In this document: positions 1-7,237 of the stretch, in pieces
Numbering within the stretch: the stretch's first letter is position 1
Layout of the letters: each line of letters opens with the position of its first letter
Assembly (NCBI GenBank): GCA_046484975.1
Contig: JAWOHX010000063.1
Location: 1 to 32,884, forward strand
Source: JAWOHX01 sp046484975
GTDB lineage: Bacteria; Bacillota; Clostridia; DUPQ01
Direction: 5' to 3'
Length of the DNA: 32,884 bases
Position numbers and translations under genes: made by a program
The notes under the pieces: model-generated
Databases searched by the model: none
Seen by the model: only the letters and a program-made list of their open reading frames with translations
Told to the model about the DNA's origin: nothing

Positions 1-2
1 CC

Positions 3-224
3 AACGAGCTGATCGAGAAGATCCGGGCGTCGGAGCAGTTCAACCAGGGCTTCGCGACGGTGGAGTACCTGGCGGCCTGCTTCCTCGACATGGACTGGCA
101 CACCCTCGAGGCCCCGGTGGAGGTCGACCCGACCGAGTTCGAGCGCCGGTCGCTGGCCGAGATCGGCCTCCTGCCCGAGATCGTGGTCCGCTACCGCAGC
201 CCGTACTTCGGGCACATCTTCTCG
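3..224 (+). CDS. M3-family metallopeptidase (Dcp/oligopeptidase A-like), internal fragment, foreign segment
   Basis: The frame is open from the first complete codon and reads as the region downstream of the zinc site in M3 (thimet-type) oligopeptidases. The recognisable blocks are FNQGFATVEYLAA, DMDWHTL and RYRSPYFGHIFS. In the family the last block runs into a Gly/Tyr-rich GGYSAGYYSY-type segment, but here the match stops after the serine. All 74 codons end in G or C, a bias no other gene in the window shows. Both ends are missing: the window edge truncates the 5' side and the junction near base 224 truncates the 3' side. The family call rests on the motif blocks only. The fragment most likely comes from a different, very GC-rich organism. 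Confidence 0.75.
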
Positions 225-226
225 AG
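221..226. other. Chimeric junction between two unrelated coding segments
   Basis: Up to about base 224 the sequence reads as an M3 peptidase in one frame with 100% G/C third positions. From base 224 it reads, in another frame, as the last helix of a GAF domain followed by a GGDEF domain with ordinary codon use. Both protein matches break at the same place, and the six bases there are CTCGAG (an XhoI palindrome). A point junction between two truncated proteins in different frames fits mis-assembly or a cloning/ligation chimera better than a natural gene fusion. Confidence 0.7.
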
Positions 227-940
227 GCCTACACCCCCTATCACCTCAGCACCCTGAGGGCACTGGTGTCTTATGTGGCCATCGCCCTGAACAATTATGC
301 GCATGCGGAGGAATCAAAAAACAAAGCCCTGCAACTCTCCAAGGAAATTGAAAAAAGAAAGCAAGCCCAGGACAACCTGCAGAAAGCCAACAGCAAGCTG
401 GAAGCCCTGCTTACCAAGGATGTGTTGACGGACATCCCCAACCGTCGGAGCTTTGAGAATTTTGCCTCCATGCAATGGAAGCAATCCTTGGTCGGACCAA
501 CACCCATCGCATTCCTCATGATCGACATTGACTGCTTCAAGCAGTACAACGACACCTACGGGCATGTTGCAGGGGACCAGAGCCTGCACCGGGTCGCCCA
601 GGCGCTGATGCAATCCACCCGGGATCTCAATGACTTCATCGCCAGGTACGGCGGGGAGGAATTCGTCGTGGTGCTTCCCCGGGTCCGTTACAAGGAAGCC
701 ATGCAGACGGCCGAGAGGCTGCGCAGGTCCGTGGAGGAGTTGCAACTGGAACACAAGTCCTCCTCTGCTTCCGGATTCCTGACCATCAGCGTCGGTGTGG
801 TGGCTTGTGTGCCCCGGTCCCCGTCCGGACTGAAAAAAGCCATCGCCCTTGCGGACAAGGCCCTTTACCAGTCCAAAAAGCTGGGACGAAACCGGATAAC
901 GGGAACGGACCTGTCTTCCCAGGATAAAGAGAAACAGTGA
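224..940 (+). CDS. GAF (end)-GGDEF diguanylate cyclase, 5'-truncated
   Basis: A C-terminal piece of a c-di-GMP synthase. The first about 20 residues (from EAYTPYHLSTLRALVSYVAI) match the final helix of a GAF sensor domain. A charged coiled coil follows (ESKNKALQLSKEIEKRKQAQ), then a complete GGDEF domain with TDIPNRRSFE, MIDIDCFKQYND and the active-site signature GGEEF. The aspartate of the inhibitory RxxD site is present, but the arginine is shifted by one residue (RDLND), so product inhibition may be weak or absent. A GTG at 266 could be taken as a start, but the GAF-like reading continues in frame upstream of it and no ribosome-binding site precedes it. The true start therefore lies in sequence lost at the junction near 224. 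No clear terminator follows, although 941-1019 holds short GC-rich inverted repeats without a U tract. Confidence 0.85.
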   Translation, partial: EAYTPYHLSTLRALVSYVAIALNNYAHAEESKNKALQLSKEIEKRKQAQDNLQKANSKLEALLTKDVLTDIPNRRSFENFASMQWKQSLVGPTPIAFLMIDIDCFKQYNDTYGHVAGDQSLHRVAQALMQSTRDLNDFIARYGGEEFVVVLPRVRYKEAMQTAERLRRSVEELQLEHKSSSASGFLTISVGVVACVPRSPSGLKKAIALADKALYQSKKLGRNRITGTDLSSQDKEKQ

Positions 941-1019
941 GTCCCAGTTGGGGTCCATGTTCCCCATCCCCTTCTTTCGAAGGCAAGGGCGAAGCCCGGG
1001 GCAAGGCAGTGCATGGCAT

Positions 1020-1047
1020 TTGACTTTTTCCCCTGGGATGTTACAAT
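1020..1047 (+). promoter_or_regulatory. Sigma-A promoter of the trpS T-box transcript
   Basis: TTGACT (1020-1025) and TACAAT (1042-1047) are separated by 16 bp, and TG one base before the -10 makes it an extended -10. Transcription would start near 1054, just upstream of stem I of the T-box leader. Confidence 0.75.
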
Positions 1048-1059
1048 GAATACAAGCAA

Positions 1060-1328
1060 AGGCAATGAAGGGAACGAGTAGCTCCACACTGTCGTCAAAG
1101 AGAGCCGCCGCCGGTGAGAATGCGGCACGGATGGATGGAGTGAATGGATCCCTGAGCCGCAGCCCGAAACGGTGACCTGCCGCATGTAGGAGCTGCCGGG
1201 AATCCCACCCGTTACAAAGGGGACACGGATGATGGTCCGTGGAATGAGCCGGGCTTCAAAGCCAATTTGGGTGGCACCGCAGAAGATTTCCTTCTGTCCC
1301 ATGTTTTTCATGGGATGGAAGGTTTTTT
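1060..1328 (+). promoter_or_regulatory. T-box leader (tRNA-Trp-sensing riboswitch) of trpS
   Basis: The T-box core TTTGGGTGGCACCGCAG (1266-1282) is present, followed by a terminator. Stem I closes by pairing 1069-1073 (AGGGA) with 1149-1153 (TCCCT). The 5' side of the internal loop carries AGTA (1077-1080) and the 3' side reads GAATGGA, which places a TGG tryptophan specifier at 1145-1147, followed by the usual purine. In the antiterminator bulge the sequence is TGGC, whose last base would pair with discriminator G73, as in bacterial tRNA-Trp. Codon, discriminator and downstream gene therefore agree: uncharged tRNA-Trp should promote read-through into trpS. Another TGG at 1132-1134 is not next to the closing helix and is a poorer specifier. 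The left boundary is approximate. Confidence 0.92.
1290..1328 (+). terminator. T-box-controlled intrinsic terminator
   Basis: Arms 1290-1303 and 1309-1322 form a 14-bp hairpin (two G-U pairs) with a five-T loop, followed by TTTTTT at 1323-1328. The 5' arm includes bases that would pair with the T-box sequence in the alternative antiterminator. Confidence 0.9.
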
Positions 1329-1347
1329 CATGAAAGGAGAATGTATC

Positions 1348-2337
1348 ATGAATCAAAGGAAACGGATCCTCACAGGAGACAGGCCCACATCGGGGTTGCA
1401 CATCGGGCATTACGCCGGGAGCCTTGAGAACAGGGTGGCCTTGCAGGATGAGTACGAGCAGTTCATCATCATTGCCGATGTCCAGGCCCTGACCACGCAT
1501 TTCCAGCATCCCGAGGTCCTGCGCAGGAATGTGCATGAGCTTTGCATCGACTATCTGTCCGTGGGCATCAACCCGGAGAAGACCCGCATCTTCGTCCAGT
1601 CATCGGTGCCTCAGATCGCGGAACTCACCGTGCTGTACGGCATGTTCGTCATGGTGAACACCCTGCGCCACAATCCCACGGTGAAGACGGAGGCCGCCCA
1701 GTACGGGTTCCGGGACCTCACCTACGGGTTTCTCGGTTATCCGGTCAGCCAGGCGGCGGACATCACCTTCTGCGGCGCGGACCTGGTCCCCGTGGGGGAG
1801 GACCAGCTCCCGGTGGTGGAGGTCACCCGGAAAATCGTCCGGCGGTTCAACCAGCTGTACAAGCCTGTCCTGAAGGAACCGGGGACCCTGTTGGGCAGAT
1901 GCCCGCGTCTCGCCGGCCTGGACGGGCGGGGAAAGATGAGCAAAAGCATGGGCAATGCCATCCTTCTCTCCGATACGAAGGAGGAAGTCCTGGAGAAGGT
2001 CCGCTCAGCCGTCACCGATCCCTCCAGGGTCACCCTCCGGGACAAGGGAAATCCGGACATCTGCATGGTGCATGCCTACCACAGGGTGTTCCTCCCGGAA
2101 GAACAGGAAAACATCGCCTCCATGTGCAGGAATGCCGCCATCGGCTGTATTGCCTGCAAGCAGCGTCTGGCAGAAGGCATCGACATGCTGCTTTCTCCCT
2201 TTCGGGAAAAGAGGACAATGCTGGAACAACATCCCGGTTACATCCGGGAGATCCTGCAGGACGGGAATGAAAAGGCAAGAAAAGCAGGCGCCCTGACCCT
2301 GGACCAGGTGAAGGATGCCATGCACTTGGGCCATTGA
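1348..2337 (+). CDS. trpS: Tryptophanyl-tRNA synthetase
   Basis: A class I aminoacyl-tRNA synthetase that charges tRNA-Trp in the cytoplasm. The protein of 329 residues is the normal length for bacterial TrpS. It starts MNQRKRILTGDRPTSGLHIGHY, containing the HIGH motif, and carries GKMSKSMGN as the KMSKS loop near residue 200. The start at 1348 is preceded by AAAGGAGA with a 7-base gap. Longer in-frame starts (GTG 1267, ATG 1330) fall inside the T-box or terminator and are not used. It is a single-gene transcript controlled by the T-box upstream. It ends 21 bases before the end of a convergent gene, and only a weak GC-rich inverted repeat with a T run (2353-2358) lies between them. Confidence 0.97.
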   Translation: MNQRKRILTGDRPTSGLHIGHYAGSLENRVALQDEYEQFIIIADVQALTTHFQHPEVLRRNVHELCIDYLSVGINPEKTRIFVQSSVPQIAELTVLYGMFVMVNTLRHNPTVKTEAAQYGFRDLTYGFLGYPVSQAADITFCGADLVPVGEDQLPVVEVTRKIVRRFNQLYKPVLKEPGTLLGRCPRLAGLDGRGKMSKSMGNAILLSDTKEEVLEKVRSAVTDPSRVTLRDKGNPDICMVHAYHRVFLPEEQENIASMCRNAAIGCIACKQRLAEGIDMLLSPFREKRTMLEQHPGYIREILQDGNEKARKAGALTLDQVKDAMHLGH

Positions 2338-2358
2338 CGGGCCCGGAGCCTTGTTTTT

Positions 2359-3489
2359 TCAGTCTTTCAACTGGAATTTTCCCCATTCGTCCACAATTTC
2401 CCGGACGAGCTTGATTCTATGCAGGCTTGTCCCCGGGGGCACCTGGTCGCCTGCCGACTGGACCAGCCTGCATCCGTGTTCCTTGAGACTGAGCCATTCC
2501 TTCACGTGCAAAACGAACTCTTTTTCCGGAGTGCCGGGAAGCCATTTGCACGGGGAGATGCCGCCGAAGAGGACCATGTCGCTTCCTGCCTGCCTCCTGA
2601 TCTCTTCCGGGGACAAATCCCCGTTGGGAGACGGCGTGCAGGCATCCGCCACATCGATTCCGGCCTGGGCCACGATGCCGATGATCTTGTTGAGGCGTCC
2701 GTCCAGATGGGCGGATACGGTTTTTCCCGCCCGGTGCATGCAGTCGGCGATGGCCTTGTAGTGGCTGAAGCTGAAGCGCATGAAAACGCCGGGGGACTGG
2801 ACGTCCCCGGAGAGGTTGTCCCCGAAGATGAAATGAGGCGCCGGGGACCTGGCGCACAGGGTTGCAAGCTCCAGGTGCTTTTCGTTGTACACGCCGATGT
2901 ACCGTTCCATCAGTTCCGGTTCGTCATGGATGGCATAGACGGTGTTCTCCACCCCCATGTAATAGGACATCAGGGACCCTAAGCCGGTGTATCCCAGGCT
3001 CGGGAACCCCAGGCCCACATGGCCTCCCTGTTCCTCCATCCTATCCCATTCCCCGAACCGTTCATGCCATGATTTTCGTTCCATGGCATGGGTGAGGACC
3101 TCCAGGTCCCCGGGGGTCTCCACCATCCGTTTGACGATGTCCCAGGAAAAGCTCACCGGATTCCATTTCCGGACCATGCGGATTTCCCCCGCGGAGGTCT
3201 TGAAGGCCTCCAGGGCAAGGTCCCCCTTTGTTTCCCGTTCCCTGGATACCCCGTCCCCGTAGGATTCCCCGTGGAGGCTGCCCACCTCGATGTACCAGCC
3301 CGCCCGCACCTCCTCATGGAGGCGTATGACCTCCGGGGAACGGTTGCTGATGGTGAACAAATCCCAGCGTGCGCCCGACTCCGACCTGTGCCAATGGCCC
3401 AGGTCGGCGAACCAGGGGACCTGGTCCGGGGTTTCCCGGTTCAATACTTTCAGGAGCCGTTCTCTTTCCGTCATGGGATGCCGCCTCAT
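2359..3489 (-). CDS. URO-D superfamily protein 1 (methyltransferase/decarboxylase-like), coupled to sigH
   Basis: 376 residues with the fold signatures of the uroporphyrinogen decarboxylase / MtaA-type methyltransferase superfamily. The N-terminus is MTERERLLKVLNRETPDQVP, and the C-terminal barrel contains GDNLSG (223-228), HLDG (261-264) and VLFGGISPC (about 306-314). True HemE motifs are not evident, so porphyrin synthesis is not inferred. The usual HxCG zinc motif of the corrinoid methyltransferases is replaced by HLDG, so the metal site must differ. Its ATG overlaps the sigH stop by four bases (ATGA), with GAAGGA upstream, implying translational coupling. ATG 3474 is an alternative start with GAGG before it. 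The substrate is unknown. Confidence 0.8.
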   Translation of the reverse strand: MRRHPMTERERLLKVLNRETPDQVPWFADLGHWHRSESGARWDLFTISNRSPEVIRLHEEVRAGWYIEVGSLHGESYGDGVSRERETKGDLALEAFKTSAGEIRMVRKWNPVSFSWDIVKRMVETPGDLEVLTHAMERKSWHERFGEWDRMEEQGGHVGLGFPSLGYTGLGSLMSYYMGVENTVYAIHDEPELMERYIGVYNEKHLELATLCARSPAPHFIFGDNLSGDVQSPGVFMRFSFSHYKAIADCMHRAGKTVSAHLDGRLNKIIGIVAQAGIDVADACTPSPNGDLSPEEIRRQAGSDMVLFGGISPCKWLPGTPEKEFVLHVKEWLSLKEHGCRLVQSAGDQVPPGTSLHRIKLVREIVDEWGKFQLKD

Positions 3490-4103
3490 TCTTCCTTCAG
3501 GATGCTCTGGATCTTTTTCTTGATCCGCTGGAGGGCATTGTCCACGGATTTGAGTTCCTTTCCCGTCTCCGATGCGATCTCATGGTAATCCATTCCTTCC
3601 AGGTATTTTCCCAGCACCTTGTTCTCCATCCGGCTGAGCCTGCTTCGTATCCTGTTCTGCAGGGCCAGGATGTTCTCCTTTGCCATGAGCACCTCCTCCG
3701 GATTGGCAGACTCGTCCTGCCCGATGACATCCAGGAGGGTCTTGTCCTCATCCTCAAACAAAAGCTTGCTGAGGGAAACGGAAGTGTTCAATGGCTGGTG
3801 CTTCTGCCGGGTGGCTTTCTTGATGGCGGTGATGACCTGCCTTGTGATGCACAGGTCGGCGAAGGCGGAAAAACGGGGGTTGGCATCGGCGTCGAAATCC
3901 TTCACCGCCTTGAACAGTCCGATCATCCCTTCCTGGATGATGTCCTCCCGGTCCGCTCCGATGAGGAAATATGCCCTGGCCTTGCCCCGGACCAGGAAGG
4001 CATATTTTTTCAAGACATGCTCCATGGCCAGGCCGTCCCCGTCCCGGGCGAGGGCAAGGACTTTTGCTTCCTCCATGTTCCCGTAATCGATATATGATTC
4101 CAT
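3486..4103 (-). CDS. sigH: RNA polymerase sigma-H-type factor (SigH)
   Basis: A 205-residue sigma-70-family factor of the SigH/Spo0H type, which in Bacillus and Clostridium directs early stationary-phase, competence and sporulation transcription. Region 2 is visible as GADREDIIQEGMIGLFKAVKDFD and FSAFADLCITRQVITAIKKATR. Region 4 is RMENKVLGKYLEGMDYHEIA followed by KSVDNALQRIKKKI. The ATG at 4103 follows AAAGGGA; a TTG directly before it (4106) is a possible alternative. It lies 57 bases after rlmB, as in the Bacillus mrnC-rlmB-yacP-sigH order, but yacP is missing. Downstream, rpmG-secE-nusG is replaced by the URO-D gene. No convincing promoter of its own was found. Confidence 0.92.
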   Translation of the reverse strand: MESYIDYGNMEEAKVLALARDGDGLAMEHVLKKYAFLVRGKARAYFLIGADREDIIQEGMIGLFKAVKDFDADANPRFSAFADLCITRQVITAIKKATRQKHQPLNTSVSLSKLLFEDEDKTLLDVIGQDESANPEEVLMAKENILALQNRIRSRLSRMENKVLGKYLEGMDYHEIASETGKELKSVDNALQRIKKKIQSILKEE

Positions 4104-4160
4104 CAATCCCTTTTCTCCCGATATTAAAAAACCTTTGTCAGGACATACCCGATGGACTTG

Positions 4161-4901
4161 TCACCGCCTCTGCCTCAGGGCCTCGAACAGAATCACCGCG
4201 GCGGCATTGGAGGCATTGAGGGAGGCCATCTTTCCCTTCATGGAAATTTTCACGATGAAGTCGCATTTGTCCTGGACCAGCCGGGACATTCCCTTGTCCT
4301 CCCCGCCGATGACCACGCCCAGGGGGCCCTTGAGGTCGGCCTCATGGTATTCCATGGATGCATCCTGGTGGGTTCCGCAGATCCAGACCCCTTTTTCCTT
4401 GAGCTCGTCGATGACTGCAGGGATGTTGGTCACCCTGGCCACCGGGATATGAAACAGGGCGCCGGCACTTGCCTTCACCGCAATGGGCGTGACAGAGGCC
4501 GTCCTGTGTTTTCCCAATATGAGGCCATGGGCCCCCGCCGCTTCGGCGGTACGGGCGATGGCCCCCAGGTTGTGCACATCCATGATGCCGTCCAGGATGA
4601 CAAGAAACGGCGGTTCACCTGTCTCTTTGGCCTTCTCCAGGAGGTCCTCCACCTCCGCGAATTCAATGGGGCTGATGAAAGCAATGACCCCCTGATGGTT
4701 TCCGGAGGGATACAGGGCATTGAGTTTTTCCAACGCCACTTCCTTGACCAGGACGTTTTGTTCCCTTGCCAGGGCCAGAATATGGAGCACCGAACCCTCC
4801 CGGCTCCGGTTGGACACCATGATCCTGCTGATCTGCACCCCGGACTTGATCAGTTCCATGACGGCGTTCCTGCCGGCGACAAGGTCATTCTGCGGTTCCA
4901 T
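4161..4901 (-). CDS. rlmB: 23S rRNA 2'-O-ribose methyltransferase RlmB (TrmH/SpoU family)
   Basis: 246 residues, the normal length. An N-terminal substrate-binding domain (about 1-76, starting LVAGRNAVMELI) is followed by a SpoU/TrmH knot domain. The three knot motifs are NLGAIARTAEAAGAHG, VIGGEDKGMSRLVQ and MASLNASNAAAVILFEA. Family members use SAM to methylate G2251 of 23S rRNA, though some SpoU paralogues modify tRNA. Third-motif residues are slightly unusual (LNASNAA rather than LNVSVAA). The ATG has GGAGGAGG upstream within the end of mrnC, and the two genes overlap by 17 bases. Confidence 0.92.
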   Translation of the reverse strand: MEPQNDLVAGRNAVMELIKSGVQISRIMVSNRSREGSVLHILALAREQNVLVKEVALEKLNALYPSGNHQGVIAFISPIEFAEVEDLLEKAKETGEPPFLVILDGIMDVHNLGAIARTAEAAGAHGLILGKHRTASVTPIAVKASAGALFHIPVARVTNIPAVIDELKEKGVWICGTHQDASMEYHEADLKGPLGVVIGGEDKGMSRLVQDKCDFIVKISMKGKMASLNASNAAAVILFEALRQRR

Positions 4902-5301
4902 TGTGTTCCTCCTCCATCTTGTTGAAAAGATCCTGGAGCCTCATGTTCTCCCCGGCCAGGAACAGGTAGCCAATGACAGCCTCCAAAGCAGTGGCATAAG
5001 AATAGTCCGCCGGGTCGGCGTTCTTTGGGATGGTCCCGGGCTTTGCGTTCCTTCCCCTTTTGGCCACTGCGGACTCCTTTTCGTCCAATATGTCCCTGAT
5101 CCGCTCGAAGGCCATCCGCTGGTTCCTGGCGCTGACATAGCGGACGGCCTCCCTGTGGAGCTTGTTGGTGTTTGTCATCCCAAGGCCTGCGGTTTTTACC
5201 CGAATATGGAGGTCATAGACCGCATCCCCGATGTATGCCAGCAACAGGGCCGGCATCTGGAATGGATCCTGCTTCCTGTCCGATTGGAACAAAGGGTCCA
5301 A
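4885..5301 (-). CDS. mrnC: Mini-ribonuclease III
   Basis: 138 residues, a single RNase III catalytic domain without a double-stranded RNA-binding domain, as in MrnC, which matures 23S rRNA in Bacillus. The catalytic blocks are AYIGDAVYDLHIR near residue 22 and YSYATALEAVIGYLFLAG near residue 100; a basic RNAKPG segment lies between. The start is a TTG preceded by GAGGAGG with eight bases between. cysS, its usual upstream partner, is absent; plsY sits 13 bases upstream instead. Confidence 0.93.
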   Translation of the reverse strand: MDPLFQSDRKQDPFQMPALLLAYIGDAVYDLHIRVKTAGLGMTNTNKLHREAVRYVSARNQRMAFERIRDILDEKESAVAKRGRNAKPGTIPKNADPADYSYATALEAVIGYLFLAGENMRLQDLFNKMEEEHNGTAE

Positions 5302-5314
5302 ATGCCTGTCCTCC

Positions 5315-5908
5315 TCAATCTTTCCTGAATGTCAGTTTGTGTTCCCTGCCCTGCCAGAGCCGTACCATGTTGCCCCGGTGGCGGAACAGGATCATGGCCG
5401 CCAGCACCAGGGTGCAAACGATGAACAGGACGCCCTTGTCCGCCACGACAGCCCCGATGGGCACCGCGATGGCCGACAGGATGCTTCCCAGGGATACGAA
5501 CCTCGTCAGTGAAACGATGATGATGAAAATGGCCAGTACGACAAGGCCGATTCTCCAGTCCAGCATGAAAACCACGGTGGCGGAGGTCAGGACCCCCTTG
5601 CCGCCCTTGAAACCAAAATACACGGGCCAGTTGTGTCCCACCACGGCGAAGGTGCCAGCCACCGGCATGCCGTTCTCCACGATGAGAAGACCAAGCAGGC
5701 AGGCGATGACGCCTTTCAATATGTCTCCCAGCAGCACGAATATGGCTGCTTTCTTGCCCAGCACGCGCAGGGTGTTGGTGAGCCCTGCGTTTCCGCTCCC
5801 TTGTTTCCTGATGTCGGTCTTGAAGAACCTGCCCACAATCACCGATGAATTGACGGAGCCGATGAGATACCCGATGATTGCGCAGAGAACCAGAAGCAAA
5901 ATATCCAT
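5315..5908 (-). CDS. plsY: Acyl-phosphate glycerol-3-phosphate acyltransferase PlsY
   Basis: An integral membrane enzyme of 197 residues that transfers an acyl group from acyl-phosphate to glycerol-3-phosphate, the first committed step of phospholipid synthesis. The three conserved motifs are visible: GSVNSSVIVGRFF, GSGNAGLTNTLRVLG and GHNWPVYFGFKGGKG. About five hydrophobic segments are seen. ATG 5908 shares one base with the der stop (TGATG) and has GGAGG seven bases upstream; GTG 5911 is less well placed. PlsX, which makes the acyl-phosphate, is not encoded in this window. Confidence 0.95.
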   Translation of the reverse strand: MDILLLVLCAIIGYLIGSVNSSVIVGRFFKTDIRKQGSGNAGLTNTLRVLGKKAAIFVLLGDILKGVIACLLGLLIVENGMPVAGTFAVVGHNWPVYFGFKGGKGVLTSATVVFMLDWRIGLVVLAIFIIIVSLTRFVSLGSILSAIAVPIGAVVADKGVLFIVCTLVLAAMILFRHRGNMVRLWQGREHKLTFRKD

Positions 5909-7236
5909 CACACGTCCTCCCTGTTTCTTTCTTTCACAATGAACCGCAAAGGCGAGCCTTCGAACCCGAAAGCCTCCCGCAGCTGGTTCTCAATGTATCG
6001 TTCATAGGAAAAATGCAAAAGCTCCCTGTTGTTCACGAACAAAACGAAGGTGGGGGGCTTGACGCCTGCCTGGGTGATATAGTAGATCTTCAGCCTCTTG
6101 CCACGGTCGGTGGGGGGCTGCACATAGGCGGTGGCCTGGTTGAGGACGTCGTTGAGCACCCCGGTGGAAACCCGTTTGGAGCAACTGGCATGGACCTGTT
6201 CGATGAGCTCGAAGAGCCCTTCCACCCGTTGCCCGGTCTTCGCCGATATGGGGGTGATCAGGGTGTACCTCATGAAGACAAGCTTGTTCCGGACTGTCTC
6301 CACATGGTTTTTGAATGTGGTATTGTCCTTTTCCACCAGATCCCACTTGTTGATGGCAGTGATGATGCCCTTGCCCTGTTCGTGGGCGTAGCCCGCAATC
6401 TTGGTGTCCTGTTCGGTGACCCCGTCCTTGGCGTCGATGAGCAGAATGCAGACATCCGCCCTTTCGATGGCGGACAGCGCCCTTAGGATGCTGTAGTGCT
6501 CGATGTCGTCATATATTTTCGCCTTTTTCCGCATCCCGGCGGTGTCAATGAAGATATATTTCCGGTCCCCCCTCTGGGTATGGGTGTCCAAAGCGTCCCG
6601 GGTGGTCCCGGGGATGTCGCTGACGATCACCCTCTCCTCCCCCAGGATTTTGTTCACCAGGGAGGACTTGCCGGAATTGGGCTTGCCGATGATGGCCACC
6701 TTGATGATTTCCTCGTCCTCCTCCTCCTCATGCTCCTCAGGGAAATGATTGGCCACGGCATCAAGAAGTTCCCCCATGCCCAGCCCGTGGAGGGAGGAGA
6801 CAGGATAAATCTCGCCCAGTCCCAGATTATAGAATTCATAGATGTCCGCGGGGGGGTCCCCCACCTGGTCCACCTTGTTCACCGCCAGCACCACGGGTTT
6901 GCCCGATCGGTACAGGATTTCCGATACTTCCTTGTCGGAGGCAGTCATCCCCGCCTTCATGTCCACGAGAAACACAATGACATCCGCGGTGTCAATGGCG
7001 ATCTCCGCCTGCATCTTCATCTGACGGAGAAGCTTGTCGTCCGAATAGGGGTCGATGCCGCCGGTGTCGATGAGGATGAATTTCCGGTTGCACCATTCCG
7101 CCTCGGCATAAATCCGGTCCCTGGTGACACCCGGGGTGTCCTCCACGATGGATATCCTTTGTCCGGTGATGAAGTTGAAGAACGCCGATTTCCCGACATT
7201 CGGCCTTCCCACCACAGCCACCACTGGTTTTGCCAT
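5908..7236 (-). CDS. der: Ribosome-assembly GTPase Der (EngA)
   Basis: 442 residues, the typical length. Two tandem GTPase domains are seen: the first has GRPNVGKS, DTPGVTRD, DTGG and NKVD; the second has GKPNSGKS, DIPGTTRD, DTAG and NKWD. A C-terminal KH-like domain follows and ends in ...GSPLRFIVKER. An acidic linker (EEHEEEEDEE) joins the two GTPase domains. The protein is needed for 50S ribosomal subunit assembly. The ATG has GGAGG eight bases upstream and lies one base after the DUF512 gene; its stop overlaps plsY. Confidence 0.97.
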   Translation of the reverse strand: MAKPVVAVVGRPNVGKSAFFNFITGQRISIVEDTPGVTRDRIYAEAEWCNRKFILIDTGGIDPYSDDKLLRQMKMQAEIAIDTADVIVFLVDMKAGMTASDKEVSEILYRSGKPVVLAVNKVDQVGDPPADIYEFYNLGLGEIYPVSSLHGLGMGELLDAVANHFPEEHEEEEDEEIIKVAIIGKPNSGKSSLVNKILGEERVIVSDIPGTTRDALDTHTQRGDRKYIFIDTAGMRKKAKIYDDIEHYSILRALSAIERADVCILLIDAKDGVTEQDTKIAGYAHEQGKGIITAINKWDLVEKDNTTFKNHVETVRNKLVFMRYTLITPISAKTGQRVEGLFELIEQVHASCSKRVSTGVLNDVLNQATAYVQPPTDRGKRLKIYYITQAGVKPPTFVLFVNNRELLHFSYERYIENQLREAFGFEGSPLRFIVKERNREDV

Positions 7237-7237
7237 C

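Noticed and set aside
221..226. The CTCGAG site read as proof of cloning with XhoI
   Set aside because: A single 6-bp palindrome is expected by chance in this sequence; only the coincident break in both proteins is strong evidence.
949..996. Hairpins after the first GGDEF gene as a terminator
   Set aside because: Several 4-5 bp GC stems exist but none is followed by a T tract.
1267..1347. An upstream GTG start that would lengthen TrpS by 27 residues
   Set aside because: It lies in the T-box and terminator and adds residues absent from TrpS; ATG 1348 has a proper ribosome-binding site.
2328..2358. A terminator between trpS and URO-D 1
   Set aside because: The GGGCC/GGCCC arms are short and lie nine bases or more from the T run, so a functional hairpin-U-tract is not convincing.
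2359..3489. URO-D protein 1 as the haem-synthesis enzyme HemE
   Set aside because: HemE substrate-binding motifs are not evident and no haem gene is adjacent; the superfamily is mostly non-HemE in Clostridia.
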